Below are positions 46,674 to 56,034 of a DNA stretch of 64,000 nucleotides, one piece after another. Position numbers and translations under genes: made by a program. Location: the NCBI RefSeq assembly GCF_000938255.1, contig NZ_JYMR01000045.1:372001-436000 (forward strand). Direction: 5' to 3'. The stretch's first letter is position 1, and every line of letters begins with the position of its first letter. A model generated the notes under the pieces. That model saw only the letters and a program-made list of their open reading frames with translations. It was not told the DNA's origin and ran no database searches. Origin of the DNA: Bradyrhizobium sp. LTSP849. GTDB lineage: Bacteria; Pseudomonadota; Alphaproteobacteria; Rhizobiales; Xanthobacteraceae.

Positions 46674-48071
46674 TCAGGCTCCAGTGGCGATGGGTGAGAA
46701 AGCGGGCTCGCGCGTCATGCGCGGCGTCACGAGCTCACCGAGGAAGCTATAGCGTTCGAGGCTGTCGATCCGGACCGGCAGGATTTGTCCGATGATGTCG
46801 GGCGGGGCCATCACATGTGCGGGCTGGAGAAAGGCGGTGCGGCCGACGATCTGGCCGTCCTTGCGGGCTGGGCGCTCGAACAGCACATCGACCGTTGCGC
46901 CAATCGCAGCCTTGTTGAAGGCCGATTGCTGGCTGTCGATCAGTTCCTGGAGCCGCTCCAATCGCTGGTCCATTTCGGCGGGGGACACCGTCTCCTGCAT
47001 ATCCGCGGCCGGCGTTCCCGGCCGGGCGGAGTATTTGAACGAATAAGCCGCAGCGTAGCCGATTTGCGTGACAAGCGCGAGGGTGGCGAGAAAATCTTGC
47101 TCGTTCTCGCCCGGGAAGCCAACAATAAAATCTGATGAAAAAGCAATGTCTTGGCGTGCAGACCGGAAACGGTCGATGACACGCCGATAATCATCGGCGG
47201 TATGTTTCCGGTTCATGGCGGCCAGGATCCGGTCCGAGCCCGACTGCACCGGCAGGTGCACGAACGGCATCAGCGCGTCGAGATCGCGATGGGCTGCAAT
47301 CAAGTCGTCATCGACGTCGCGGGGGTGGCTGGTCGAGTAGCGCAACCGCGCGATGCCGGGAATCCGCGCCAGATGCTCGAGCAATTTGCCGAGCGGCCAG
47401 CTTTTTCCGTCCGGTCCGTCGCCGTGATAGGCGTTGACGTTCTGCCCGATCAGCGTGAGCTCGCGCACGCCGTTGTCGGCGAGCCGCTTCACGTCGTCGA
47501 CGATCCTTGCCACAGGGCGCGAGACTTCCGCACCGCGCGTATAGGGCACGACGCAGAAGGTGCAGAACTTGTCGCAGCCTTCCTGCACCGTGACGAAGGC
47601 GGAAATGCCGCGCGCGCGGATCGCTGCGGGTTTTGGCTGGGCGAGGAAGCCGAACTTGTCTGCGGCCGGAAACTCGGTCTCGATCGCGCGGCCTTGCTCG
47701 CCGGCGCGCTTCAACAGCTCGGGCAGGTGATGATAGCTCTGCGGGCCGACGACGACGTCGACCGTGGGCGCACGGCGCACGATTTCCTCGCCTTCGGCCT
47801 GCGCCACGCAGCCCGCGACTGCGATCTGCATCGTGCGGCCTTCGCGTGCGGCCTCATCCTTGGCGACGCGCAGGCGGCCGAGCTCGGAATAGACTTTTTC
47901 GGAGGACTTCTCGCGGATGTGGCAGGTGTTGAGAATGACGAGGTCGGCATCCTCGGCGTTCGCCGTCTCCACGAATCCTTCCGGGGCCAGCGTGTCCACC
48001 ATGCGCTGGGCATCGTAGACGTTCATCTGGCAGCCAAATGATTTGATGTGCAGCTTGCGCGGCGGCTTCAT
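46674..48071 (-). CDS. miaB: tRNA-2-methylthio-N6-dimethylallyladenosine synthase MiaB
   Basis: 465 residues. A radical-SAM methylthiotransferase acting on i6A37 of tRNA. The N-terminal MTTase domain holds three cluster Cys (SFGCQMN, NTCHIREKS, VAGCVAQ). The radical SAM CxxxCxxC is CDKFCTFCVV. A C-terminal TRAM domain follows (GATVDVLFERPARKDGQIVG). It starts 190 nt after the HAD gene behind a repeat and precedes phoH with a 4-nt gap. Confidence 0.97.
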   Translation of the reverse strand: MKPPRKLHIKSFGCQMNVYDAQRMVDTLAPEGFVETANAEDADLVILNTCHIREKSSEKVYSELGRLRVAKDEAAREGRTMQIAVAGCVAQAEGEEIVRRAPTVDVVVGPQSYHHLPELLKRAGEQGRAIETEFPAADKFGFLAQPKPAAIRARGISAFVTVQEGCDKFCTFCVVPYTRGAEVSRPVARIVDDVKRLADNGVRELTLIGQNVNAYHGDGPDGKSWPLGKLLEHLARIPGIARLRYSTSHPRDVDDDLIAAHRDLDALMPFVHLPVQSGSDRILAAMNRKHTADDYRRVIDRFRSARQDIAFSSDFIVGFPGENEQDFLATLALVTQIGYAAAYSFKYSARPGTPAADMQETVSPAEMDQRLERLQELIDSQQSAFNKAAIGATVDVLFERPARKDGQIVGRTAFLQPAHVMAPPDIIGQILPVRIDSLERYSFLGELVTPRMTREPAFSPIATGA

Positions 48072-48150
48072 GGAACCCGGAATGGAGGTGGAGGACGGCC
48101 CTCAGATATAGGCTGGAGCGGCGAAAATCCAGCGAATCGGGCCATTCGGG

Positions 48151-48249
48151 CCGTCATTCCAGGGCACGCACCAGTGCGTAGTGAGGAATCTCGCGCCAAA
48201 ACCTCTGGATTCCGGGTTTGCGCGCGTTGCGTGTGCCCGGGAACGACGG
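48151..48249. repeat. Imperfect inverted-repeat element between the HAD gene and miaB
   Basis: Arms CCGTCATTCCAGGGCACGC and GTGTGCCCGGGAACGACGG are imperfect complements about 60 nt apart, with an inner pair (GGAATCTCGCGC and GGATTCCGGG). This matches the pattern of dispersed palindromic elements of the genus. It occupies most of the 190-nt gap between the stop of the HAD gene and the miaB start. Confidence 0.55.
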
Positions 48250-48261
48250 TGAGGGGCAAAA

Positions 48262-48942
48262 TCACCCTGCCACGGCGTCGGCCGCGACCCGCCGGACCAG
48301 CTCCGGCAGCTGATGCATGTCGGCAAAGAGCAGGTCAGCGCCTGCCTGGCGCAGTGTCTCGGCATAGCCGTCGCGGCAATGGCTGCCGCCGTGGAAGCCG
48401 AACACGGTCATGCCGGCCGCCCGCGCGCCGGCGATCCCGGCCAGGCTGTCCTCGATCACGACACAGCGCTCCGGCGGCACGCCCATTTCGTGGGCCGCGA
48501 ACAGGAACAGATCCGGCGCCGGCTTGCCGTTCTTCACCTGAGAGGCCGAGAAGATGTTCGGCGCGAGGCGCTCGTAGAGTTCGGTGCTCCCGAGGCTCAC
48601 GCGCATGCGCTGATGCGAGCCGCTCGAGGCGACGCAGACGGCTTGCGTGACGACATCGAGCACGTCGTGGATGCCGCGGATTTCTTCGAGGTCGGCCTCG
48701 AACGCGCGAAACAGTTCGTCCTGCAAATCGCCGTGATAGGCCTCGGGCAGCTTGCGGCCTAGTTCGGTCTCGATCTCGAGATTGGCCTGCCGTGTCGAGC
48801 GGCCGAGAAAGCGCGCGAACACCTGATCCGGCGTGATCGGATAGCCGTGCCTGGTCAGCACATCGGCATGCGCGCGGCAGGAGATCTCCTCGCTGTCCAC
48901 GAGCACGCCGTCGCAATCGAAGATGATGAGATCGATGGGCAC
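48262..48942 (-). CDS. HAD-superfamily phosphatase
   Basis: 226 residues starting at GTG 48942, which overlaps the fur stop (TAG) by one base. I chose it because the HAD motif I, DLIIFDCDGVLVDSE, would otherwise start after a 12-residue extension without similarity. Motif II Ser/Thr is in VCVASSGSHQRM, motif III Lys in KNGKPAPDLFLFAA, motif IV Asp in VVIEDSLAGIAGA. It resembles beta-phosphoglucomutase/phosphoglycolate-type phosphatases with a helical cap. Substrate unknown. Confidence 0.88.
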   Translation of the reverse strand: MPIDLIIFDCDGVLVDSEEISCRAHADVLTRHGYPITPDQVFARFLGRSTRQANLEIETELGRKLPEAYHGDLQDELFRAFEADLEEIRGIHDVLDVVTQAVCVASSGSHQRMRVSLGSTELYERLAPNIFSASQVKNGKPAPDLFLFAAHEMGVPPERCVVIEDSLAGIAGARAAGMTVFGFHGGSHCRDGYAETLRQAGADLLFADMHQLPELVRRVAADAVAG

Positions 48943-49397
48943 TAGCTTTTGGACGTGTCGTCGTCGAGCGGAACGCAATAAAGCTCGAGCCGGTGATCGA
49001 CCAGCTTGTAGCCGAGCTTGCGGGCGATCTCCGCCTGGAGCTTCTCGATCTCTTCGGAGGTGAACTCGATCACCTTGCCGTCGCGCAGATTGATGAGGTG
49101 GTCGTGATGGCTGTCGCGCATCGTCTCATAGCGTGCGCGGCCCTCGCGGAAATCGTGCCGTTCGATGATGCCGGCATCCTCGAACAGTTTGACGGTGCGA
49201 TAGACCGTCGAGATCGAGATCTTGTCGTCGACCGCGACACAACGCCGGTACAGCTCTTCGACGTCGGGGTGATCGAGCGCCTCCGCAAGCACGCGGGCGA
49301 TGACGCGGCGCTGCTCGGTCATGCGCATGCCGGTGGCGGCACAGCGCGCCTCGATGCCGGACGCCTTGGATGCGGAGGAAGGTTTAAGTCCAGTCAT
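48942..49397 (-). CDS. fur: Ferric uptake regulator Fur
   Basis: 151 residues from the ATG at 49397 (MTGLKPSS); an upstream Met at 49433 is possible. Winged helix: MRMTEQRRVIARVLAEALDH and ISISTVYRTVKLFEDAG. Metal-binding His are in DSHHDHLINL. The Cys pairs of E. coli Fur's structural zinc are absent, as in rhizobial Fur. It may act on the irr promoter within this window. Its stop overlaps the HAD start. Confidence 0.93.
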   Translation of the reverse strand: MTGLKPSSASKASGIEARCAATGMRMTEQRRVIARVLAEALDHPDVEELYRRCVAVDDKISISTVYRTVKLFEDAGIIERHDFREGRARYETMRDSHHDHLINLRDGKVIEFTSEEIEKLQAEIARKLGYKLVDHRLELYCVPLDDDTSKS

Positions 49398-49435
49398 GTG
49401 TTGTCTGCCTGACGGGGCGCTATCTGCCATCAATA

Positions 49436-49921
49436 TTACGACAAGTCACGTCGCATCAGAAGTGCGTTCAATTGTTCCCCGTTGGCCTGCTTATAGTAGC
49501 GTTCGCGGCGTCCGACCACCACGAATCCGCCTCTATCGTAGAGCCGCCGCGCCGGCTGGTTGTTCTCCTCGACCTCCAGAAATATCGTGCGGACGCCGCG
49601 TCCCGCGAGGTGACCGAGATGGGTCATCAGCAGCGTGCGGGAGAGGCCGCGGCCGCGATGGGTCTGGTCGACCGCGACCGAGAGGATCTCCGCTTCGTCC
49701 GCGCCGATCCGCGATACGGCGAAGCCGATTGTCTTGCGGCCCAGGCGCAAGCGATGGACCAGCGTGTTGCGCTCGCTGAGCATGGTCTCGAACTCGCCTT
49801 CGCCCCAGCCGCGGGCGAAGGAGGCGCCGTGAAGCTGTGCCAGCCGCGCGGCGTCGCGCACCGAGGCCGGCTCGACGGCCGCCGTGCCGCCGCGCCACCA
49901 TTCCGATAGCCATTTCATCAT
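49436..49921 (-). CDS. rimI: RimI-like ribosomal/protein N-acetyltransferase
   Basis: 161 residues, GNAT fold. AEILSVAVDQTHRGRGLSRT carries the Ac-CoA binding motif (RGRGLS). FLEVEENNQPARRLYDRGGF is the typical RimI C-terminus. It is coupled to tsaB: the ATG at 49921 overlaps the tsaB stop by 4 nt; a second Met three bases later is possible. Neighbouring tsaB is the standard context for rimI. Confidence 0.9.
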   Translation of the reverse strand: MMKWLSEWWRGGTAAVEPASVRDAARLAQLHGASFARGWGEGEFETMLSERNTLVHRLRLGRKTIGFAVSRIGADEAEILSVAVDQTHRGRGLSRTLLMTHLGHLAGRGVRTIFLEVEENNQPARRLYDRGGFVVVGRRERYYKQANGEQLNALLMRRDLS

Positions 49922-50613
49922 GAGGTTGCGGCTTGGGCTGCCAGCGGCTTCTGTGCGGCAGGCTTTGCATCGGGTGCGCGCAGATAGAACGGCCGCGCCG
50001 GATTGGTGTCGGGATCGGCGGCAGCACCAAGCCACGCGACCCAGCTGATGTCGGGCGCGGCCTGCGCCTCGACCGCAACCGGTCGTGGCGCATCCTTCGG
50101 CCAGCGGTCGGCGAGAATCTGTGCGGCATTGCCGACCAGATGCGGCGCGCCGAATTGCGAGGCGGCGATCGCCTCATCGATGCTGGCGACTTTAGGCCGC
50201 ACCAGCTGGCTGCCGTCGCCGGCGACGATCTGGAAATAGACGTGATCATGCCGCGCATCGATCGCGGAGATCACCGGCGCCGATTTGCTCTGGCCGACGA
50301 TGGCGGCCGCATAGGCGGATAATGTCGTAAGCCCAACAGCCGGCCGTTTGGCCGCGAGTGCAAGACCGCGTGCGGCCGAAATGCCGACGCGCAGGCCGGT
50401 GAAACTGCCGGGACCGACGGTGACCGCGATCCGGTCCAGCGTCGTGAATGCGAGATTTGCCGACTGCATGACGCGTGCAATCATCGGCATCAGCGCCTCG
50501 GCATGGCCGCGCTTCATCAGAAGCTGCTCCTGCGCAAGGAGCTCGCCGGCATCTGTGTCGAGGACGGCAGCCGCGCAGGCCTCCAGCGCTGTGTCGATGG
50601 CAAGGATCAGCAT
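49918..50613 (-). CDS. tsaB: tRNA threonylcarbamoyladenosine biosynthesis protein TsaB
   Basis: 231 residues. Subunit of the complex with TsaD/TsaE that makes t6A37 in tRNA. The ASKHA-fold starts MLILAIDTALEACAAAVLD, with GPGSFTGLRVGISAARGLAL as the family signature. It has a long, less conserved C-terminus. It is followed by rimI (4-nt overlap) and fur. A 24-bp inverted repeat sits just before its ATG. Confidence 0.94.
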   Translation of the reverse strand: MLILAIDTALEACAAAVLDTDAGELLAQEQLLMKRGHAEALMPMIARVMQSANLAFTTLDRIAVTVGPGSFTGLRVGISAARGLALAAKRPAVGLTTLSAYAAAIVGQSKSAPVISAIDARHDHVYFQIVAGDGSQLVRPKVASIDEAIAASQFGAPHLVGNAAQILADRWPKDAPRPVAVEAQAAPDISWVAWLGAAADPDTNPARPFYLRAPDAKPAAQKPLAAQAATS

Positions 50614-50618
50614 GGATG

Positions 50619-50695
50619 AGCGAATGGTGAGTGGCGAATGGCGGACAGCTTAGCCGATCGGAGTTCCATTCGCCATTCGCTACTCACCATTCGCT
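50619..50695. repeat. 24-bp inverted repeat immediately upstream of tsaB
   Basis: AGCGAATGGTGAGTGGCGAA and its partner CGCTACTCACCATTCGCT belong to arms of 24 nt (50619-50642 and 50672-50695) matching at 23 positions around a 29-nt loop. Each arm is built of GCGAATGG units. It begins 6 nt before the tsaB ATG and ends 5 nt before the nfuA stop. Confidence 0.8.
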
Positions 50696-50700
50696 GTTAA

Positions 50701-51270
50701 TCACATCGGCCGGACTTCGACCACGTCCGGCACGAAGTGCTTTAGCAGGTTCTGGATACCGTGCTGGAGCGTTGCGGTCGATGACGGGCAGCCGGCGCAG
50801 GAGCCCTTCATGTTGAGATAGACGATGCCGTCCTTGAAGCCGCGGAAGGTGATGTCGCCGCCGTCATTGGCGACCGCGGGCCGCACACGGGTCTCGATCA
50901 GATCCTTGATCATGTCGACCGTCTCGGCGTCAGACTCGTCGAAGAACTCGTTTTCGTCGTCGAGATCGGCATCGCTGGTGGCCACACCGTCGGCGAGCAG
51001 CGGCGCGCCTGACATGTAGTGCTCCATGATGGCGCCGAGGATCGCGGGCTTGAGCTGCTGCCATTCACCGTCCGCCTTGGTCACGGTGATGAAGTCCGAT
51101 CCATAGAACACGCCGGTGACACCGGGCACGTCGAACAGCTTCTCGGCGAGCGGCGAACGCGCGGCGGTTTCGCGGCTCGCAAACTCGATCGGGCCGCCAT
51201 CGACGACGACGCGGCCGGGAATGAACTTGAGCGTGGCGGGATTGGGGGTGGCTTCGGTCTGAATGAACAT
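50701..51270 (-). CDS. nfuA: Fe-S cluster scaffold/carrier protein, NfuA type
   Basis: 189 residues from the ATG at 51270 (MFIQTEATPNPATLKF). The N-terminal Nfu domain and the C-terminal NifU-like domain with the cluster-ligating Cys pair in MKGSCAGCPSSTATL are both present. It delivers 4Fe-4S clusters. An acidic linker (DADLDDENEFFDESD) separates the two. It is on the same strand as tsaB but an inverted repeat lies between. Confidence 0.95.
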   Translation of the reverse strand: MFIQTEATPNPATLKFIPGRVVVDGGPIEFASRETAARSPLAEKLFDVPGVTGVFYGSDFITVTKADGEWQQLKPAILGAIMEHYMSGAPLLADGVATSDADLDDENEFFDESDAETVDMIKDLIETRVRPAVANDGGDITFRGFKDGIVYLNMKGSCAGCPSSTATLQHGIQNLLKHFVPDVVEVRPM

Positions 51271-51433
51271 GGCTTTCTCCGGACGTCGCCGGTTCAAGGC
51301 CGGCGCGTAATCTATCCAGTAGCAGATGGCGACGGCAAACGCACGGTCAAGGGGTGGGGAGGCCGTTTCGTTGTTATATCAGCAGGTTAGGGCGGTGCCT
51401 ACCCTCGCCTTCCAGGGGAGGGTGGGCAGCAAA

Positions 51434-51928
51434 CTACGACAGCGCGTCCACGCTTTGATCGCTCAGCGCGCCGGAGATGATCGTGACCGGAACCGGGAAC
51501 GTGCCCAGCGCATGCGCGAGCAGGGCCACCCACGGCCCCGGACCTTCCGCGCCGGGGCTGGCAGCGAGCACCAGCATGGCAATGTCCGGGTCCTCGTCGA
51601 TCACCGCGAGCAGCTGTTCCATCGCGGCACCTTCGCGGATGACGCGCTCCGGTGTGATCGCGGCGATGCCGTTGGCACGGCCGGCGGCGCGGTCGAGCGT
51701 GGCGTTGGCCTCTTCATGCGCCTCGGCGCGCATGATGTCGACGACCCCCAGCCATTGCTGGTTCTGGTCCTCGATCTCGATGATGCGCAGCATCACCACG
51801 CGACCGCCGGCGCGGATCGCCCAGCGGCTGGCGTAATAGACCGCGCGATCCCATTCGGCGGTGTCGTCAACGATGACAAGGCATTTGGGCTTGTGACCCG
51901 GCTCGAAGCACTGTCGCTTGCTGGTCAT
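51434..51928 (-). CDS. Universal stress protein (UspA family)
   Basis: 164 residues from the ATG at 51928. The first strand is KCLVIVDDTAEWDRAVYYAS, and the end carries IAMLVLAASPGAEGPGPW, close to the ATP-binding GxxxxG-type loop of UspA. Single Usp domain. It is located between trpS and nfuA. The function is presumed stress related; no specific partner is seen. Confidence 0.85.
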   Translation of the reverse strand: MTSKRQCFEPGHKPKCLVIVDDTAEWDRAVYYASRWAIRAGGRVVMLRIIEIEDQNQQWLGVVDIMRAEAHEEANATLDRAAGRANGIAAITPERVIREGAAMEQLLAVIDEDPDIAMLVLAASPGAEGPGPWVALLAHALGTFPVPVTIISGALSDQSVDALS

Positions 51929-52037
51929 GCATGTCCCGGCGTGTCGTCGCCCGACATGCTGCCACACTCCCTGTGGATTTGGGAGAGGCGACGTCGGCCG
52001 ACGCCACAGCGCCGGCCAGACTTCGCAAGCGCAATCG

Positions 52038-53090
52038 TCAGCGCCGGCGGATGAAGCCGACGATGTCCTTCGAGAGCTTCATGGTCTCGTCGGCGATCGC
52101 ACGCGCACGGTCGGCGCCATCGTTCAGGATGGTGTCGATATGGCCGGGGTCGGCGACGAGGCGCTTCATCTCACCGGCGATCGGCGCAAGCTTGGTGACG
52201 CACAGCTCTGCCAGCGCGTTCTTGAAGCTGGAGAACTGGCCGCCGCCGAACTCGCGCAGCACCTCGGCCTTGGGACGACCGGAGAGCGCCGCAAAAATGC
52301 CGACGAGGTTGTCGGCCTCGGGACGTGCTTCCAGGCCCTTTTCCTCTGATGGCAGCGGCTCCGGATCGGTCTTCGCCTTGCGGATCTTTTGCGCGATGGT
52401 GTCGGCATCGTCGGTCAAATTGATGCGCGAATTGTCGGACGCATCCGACTTTGACATCTTTTTGGTGCCGTCGCGCAAGCTCATCACGCGCGTCGCCGGT
52501 CCCGTGATCAAAGGCTCGGGTAGCGGGAAGAACAGGCCGTCATTGGCGCCGTGGCTGCGGATCGAGTCGCCGAAATCGTTGTTGAACTTCTGCGCGATGT
52601 CGCGCGAGAGCTCGAGATGCTGCTTCTGATCCTCGCCGACCGGCACGTGGGTGGCGCGGTACAGCAGAATGTCGGCCGCCATCAGCACCGGATAGTCGAA
52701 CAGCCCGACGGAAGCATTCTCGCGATCCTTGCCGGCCTTCTCCTTGAACTGGGTCATGCGGCCTAGCCAGCCCATGCGCGCGACGCAGTTGAAGATCCAG
52801 GCGAGCTCGGCGTGTCCGGAGACCTGGCTCTGGTTGAACACGATGTGCTTGTTCGGATCGATGCCGCTCGCGATGAACGCCGCCGTCACTTCGCGGGTGT
52901 TGCGCGCGAGCTCGGCCGGGCCGCCCCAGACGTCGACGCCCTGTGTGATCGCGTGCATGTCGACGACGCAATAAATGCAGTTATGGGTTTCCTGCATTTT
53001 CACGAAGTTGACGATGGCGCCGAGATAATTGCCGAGATGCAGATTGCCCGTCGGCTGGACGCCCGAAAAAACCCGTTCAACGAATGGCAT
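52038..53090 (-). CDS. trpS: Tryptophanyl-tRNA synthetase
   Basis: 350 residues from the ATG at 53090 (MPFVERVFSGVQPTG). Class I synthetase: the HIGH-like site is GNLHLGNYLGA, the KMSKS site KKMSKSDASDN. Central GEDQKQHLELSRDIAQKF is typical. It follows murJ by 75 nt on the same strand. Confidence 0.97.
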   Translation of the reverse strand: MPFVERVFSGVQPTGNLHLGNYLGAIVNFVKMQETHNCIYCVVDMHAITQGVDVWGGPAELARNTREVTAAFIASGIDPNKHIVFNQSQVSGHAELAWIFNCVARMGWLGRMTQFKEKAGKDRENASVGLFDYPVLMAADILLYRATHVPVGEDQKQHLELSRDIAQKFNNDFGDSIRSHGANDGLFFPLPEPLITGPATRVMSLRDGTKKMSKSDASDNSRINLTDDADTIAQKIRKAKTDPEPLPSEEKGLEARPEADNLVGIFAALSGRPKAEVLREFGGGQFSSFKNALAELCVTKLAPIAGEMKRLVADPGHIDTILNDGADRARAIADETMKLSKDIVGFIRRR

Positions 53091-53165
53091 GGCGAGTGTC
53101 CCCAAAGGTATTCGGGCCGTCGTTTCCAACAGCGGCGCTGCCCCGTCAAGGGTAATTCGATGGCC

Positions 53166-54716
53166 TCACGCGCCGAGGTCGGGCTGGGCGGGGCGCTTCA
53201 GGGCGCTAACCGCCTCACGCAAGGAGGTGGCCCCGAGGATTTGCAGGAGGACGCCATAGACGGCGATCCCCGCCACAATCTGCAAACCCAACGCGATGAA
53301 GCGGATGAGGCCGTGCGCCTCGGCAGGCATCAGCCCCGTCGTCAGCCAGAGCAGGGCGCCCATGGCCACTGCTGCGAGCACGATCCGCGGCAGCCGCTTG
53401 CGGGCGGCGTCGTCGACCGAGAAGCCGAATTCGCTCGTGCCTTTGCGCAGCAGCGACAGCGCGCTGCTCCAGGCGCCGGCCGCGATGCTCGCGGCGATCC
53501 CGGTTGCGCCATAGAAGTGATCAAGCAGCACCGCAAGCGCGATGGCGACGACAAACCCTTTCGTCGTTGCCACGAGCGGCGTCATCGTGTCGCTGCGGGC
53601 AAAGAAAGCCGGCGACAGCGCCTTGATCAGCACATGCGCCGGCAGCCCCAGCGCCAGCCACATCAGCGCATGCGCGGTGGCCAGACTGTCGTCCGCACCG
53701 AAGGCGCCATGCTCGAACAAGAGCCGCACGATCGGCTCGGACAGCACGATCAGGCCGAGGGTCGCCGGCAGCGCGAGCCCCGTCGCGAGCTCAAGCGCGC
53801 GCGATTCCGCGTGCGCCACTGCGTCGCGGTCACCGGTGCCGACGGCGCGCGTCAGCTCGGGTACCAGCACCGTGCCCATGGCGACGCCGACAATGCCGAG
53901 CGGCAGCTCGATCAGCCGGTTGGCGAAATAGAGCCAGGACACGGCAGACGGTGTGGCGGAGGCGATGATGGCGCCGGCCACCATCAGCCATTGCGGCCCC
54001 GAGCTTGCGATCATGCCGGGCACGGCCTTGGCGAAGAAGCCGCGCATCTCCTTGTCGAAACTTGCGCGCAACGGCGTCGCAAGGCGTGCACTCCGTTGCG
54101 ACAGCAGCATCAGGAGTTGCAGCAGGCCGGCGATGCCGACGGTGGCCGCTAGCATCCACGCGGCGAAGGCGGCGTCGGTGTGCCAAACGAGGAGCACTGC
54201 GATCGCGGCGATCAAGGCGATGTTGAACAGCAGCGGCGAAAATGCGGTCAGCGCAAAACGTCCTTGCGCGTTCAAAAGTCCCATCAGCACAGTGACGGGG
54301 CCGGCAAAGGCGAGATAGGGCAGCATCAGCCGCGCGTTCTCGACGGCGAGACCGAGCGTGGCGCTACCGAGAAATCCGGGCGCGATCACCATGATGATCA
54401 ACGGCATTGCGAGCGCAATGACGATCGAGATCGCGATCAGGGCCGCGCTGACCGTGCCGAGCACGCGTCCCGCGAATGCGGCTGCGGCCGCCTCGCCATC
54501 GCGATCACGGACGCGAAGCCAGGCCGGGATCAGCGCCGCGTTCAGTGCTCCTTCGCTGAGCAGCCGGCGCACCACGTTGACGAGCTGGAAGGCGGCCAGG
54601 AACGCATCCGCCACGGCGCCGGTGCCCAGCAACGCGGCAATCATTGAATCACGCGCAAAACCGAGCAGCCGCGAGGCCAGTGTTCCCGTCGAGACTGTCA
54701 GGAAGGAGCGGATCAT
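53166..54716 (-). CDS. murJ: Lipid II flippase MurJ
   Basis: 516 residues with about 14 membrane helices. The N-terminal STGTLASRLLGFARDSMIAA and FLAAFQLVNVVRRLLSEGAL are the MurJ/MviN signature, with the basic cavity residues. It flips lipid II for peptidoglycan synthesis. Length agrees with E. coli MurJ. It precedes trpS, a gene order seen in other Rhizobiales. Confidence 0.96.
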   Translation of the reverse strand: MIRSFLTVSTGTLASRLLGFARDSMIAALLGTGAVADAFLAAFQLVNVVRRLLSEGALNAALIPAWLRVRDRDGEAAAAAFAGRVLGTVSAALIAISIVIALAMPLIIMVIAPGFLGSATLGLAVENARLMLPYLAFAGPVTVLMGLLNAQGRFALTAFSPLLFNIALIAAIAVLLVWHTDAAFAAWMLAATVGIAGLLQLLMLLSQRSARLATPLRASFDKEMRGFFAKAVPGMIASSGPQWLMVAGAIIASATPSAVSWLYFANRLIELPLGIVGVAMGTVLVPELTRAVGTGDRDAVAHAESRALELATGLALPATLGLIVLSEPIVRLLFEHGAFGADDSLATAHALMWLALGLPAHVLIKALSPAFFARSDTMTPLVATTKGFVVAIALAVLLDHFYGATGIAASIAAGAWSSALSLLRKGTSEFGFSVDDAARKRLPRIVLAAVAMGALLWLTTGLMPAEAHGLIRFIALGLQIVAGIAVYGVLLQILGATSLREAVSALKRPAQPDLGA

Positions 54717-54899
54717 TGCTCTTTAATACCATAGCGTTTTCAAGCGAAGTGGTCCCGGTTCGCGTGAAGAAAACGCGTCAAAGACAACTCTCGTTGCTTG
54801 CCCGTGCGGGCCCGGTCGTGATAGGCCGCGAGCCAGATTTCAGGCCGACAGGAAGCGGATTTCCGCAGGGATCGCAATCCGGCAACAGGATCAAGGTGA

Positions 54900-55901
54900 A
54901 TGGCTGACGTGAAATATGACGTTCTCGGGATCGGCAACGCGCTGTTCGACGTGCTGGTCCGGACCGATGAGGCTTTTCTCGCCAAGCACGGCATGGCCAA
55001 GGGCAGCATGTCCCTGATCGACGAGGCGCGGGCCGCCGCCATCTACAAGGACATGGGCCCGGCGACGGAAGTCTCGGGCGGCTCGGCCGCCAACACCATC
55101 GTCGGCATCGGCAGCCTGGGGGCACGCGCGGCCTATGTCGGCAAGGTCAAGGACGACCAGATCGGCAAGCTCTATGTCCATGACATCCGCGCCGCCGGCG
55201 TCGCCTTCAACACGCCCGCCGCCAAGGACGGCCCCGCCACCGGCTGCTCCTACATCCTGGTCACGGGTGACGGCGAGCGCACCATGAACACCTATCTCGG
55301 TGCGGCGCAGGATTTGTCGCCGGCCGATATCGACCCGGCCGAGATCGCGGGCGCTGGCATCGTCTATCTCGAGGGCTATCTCTGGGACCCCAAGGACGCC
55401 AAGGACGCCTTCCTCAAGGCGGCCAAGATCGCCCATGATGCCAAGCGCAAGGTGGCGCTGACGTTGTCGGATTCCTTCTGCGTCGATCGCTATCGCGACG
55501 AGTTCGTGGCGCTGATGCGCAACGGCACCGTCGACATCGTATTCGCCAACGAATCGGAGCTGACTTCGCTCTACATGAGCTCGGACTTCGACACGGCGCT
55601 GAAGCAGCTGCGCAACGACGTCAAGCTTGGCGTGGTCACCCGTAGCGAAAAGGGCTGCGTGGTGGTGACGCCGACTGATGCCGTCTCCGCTCCGGCGTCA
55701 CCGATCGCGAAGCTGGTGGACACCACCGGCGCCGGCGATCTCTTCGCTGCCGGCTTCCTGTACGGTCTCTCGCGCGATCTGTCGCACAAGCAGTGCGGCG
55801 AGCTCGGTGCGCTTGCCGCCGCCGAAGTGATCCAGCACATCGGCGCACGCCCGCAGGTGTCGCTGAAGGAATTGGCTCAGCAGCGCGGGCTGACGGTTTA
55901 A
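54900..55901 (+). CDS. PfkB-family carbohydrate/nucleoside kinase, adenosine-kinase-like
   Basis: 333 residues. The PfkB signatures are GGSAANTIVGIGSLGA and DTTGAGDLFAAGFLYG, where the Asp is the catalytic base. The N-terminal KYDVLGIGNALFDVLVRTDE resembles adenosine kinases. Substrate could be adenosine or a sugar. It starts at the ATG at 54900 after an AAGGTG and diverges from murJ across 183 nt in which no gene is seen. A repeat follows its stop. Confidence 0.92.
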   Translation: MADVKYDVLGIGNALFDVLVRTDEAFLAKHGMAKGSMSLIDEARAAAIYKDMGPATEVSGGSAANTIVGIGSLGARAAYVGKVKDDQIGKLYVHDIRAAGVAFNTPAAKDGPATGCSYILVTGDGERTMNTYLGAAQDLSPADIDPAEIAGAGIVYLEGYLWDPKDAKDAFLKAAKIAHDAKRKVALTLSDSFCVDRYRDEFVALMRNGTVDIVFANESELTSLYMSSDFDTALKQLRNDVKLGVVTRSEKGCVVVTPTDAVSAPASPIAKLVDTTGAGDLFAAGFLYGLSRDLSHKQCGELGALAAAEVIQHIGARPQVSLKELAQQRGLTV

Positions 55902-55910
55902 CTCCGCCGT

Positions 55911-56004
55911 CATCGCCCGGCTTGATGCGATCGAGTACGCCGAGACGTCAGTGGTTTATCGAGACGCCGCGGCGTACTGGATTCCCCGCTTTCGCGGGGA
56001 ATGA
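55911..56004. repeat. Inverted-repeat element after the PfkB kinase, copy 2 of the fabB-fabI family
   Basis: Carries GTCATCGCCCGGC at the left and GCGTACTGGATTCCCCGC with GCGGGGAATGAC at the right, and the inner words GAGTACGCCG and CGCGGCGTACTGG. Related in sequence words and layout to 21212-21312. It ends before the hydrolase gene on the opposite strand. Confidence 0.65.
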
Positions 56005-56034
56005 CAGTCGTTGTGTGATGAAGAGGGGCGGCAA

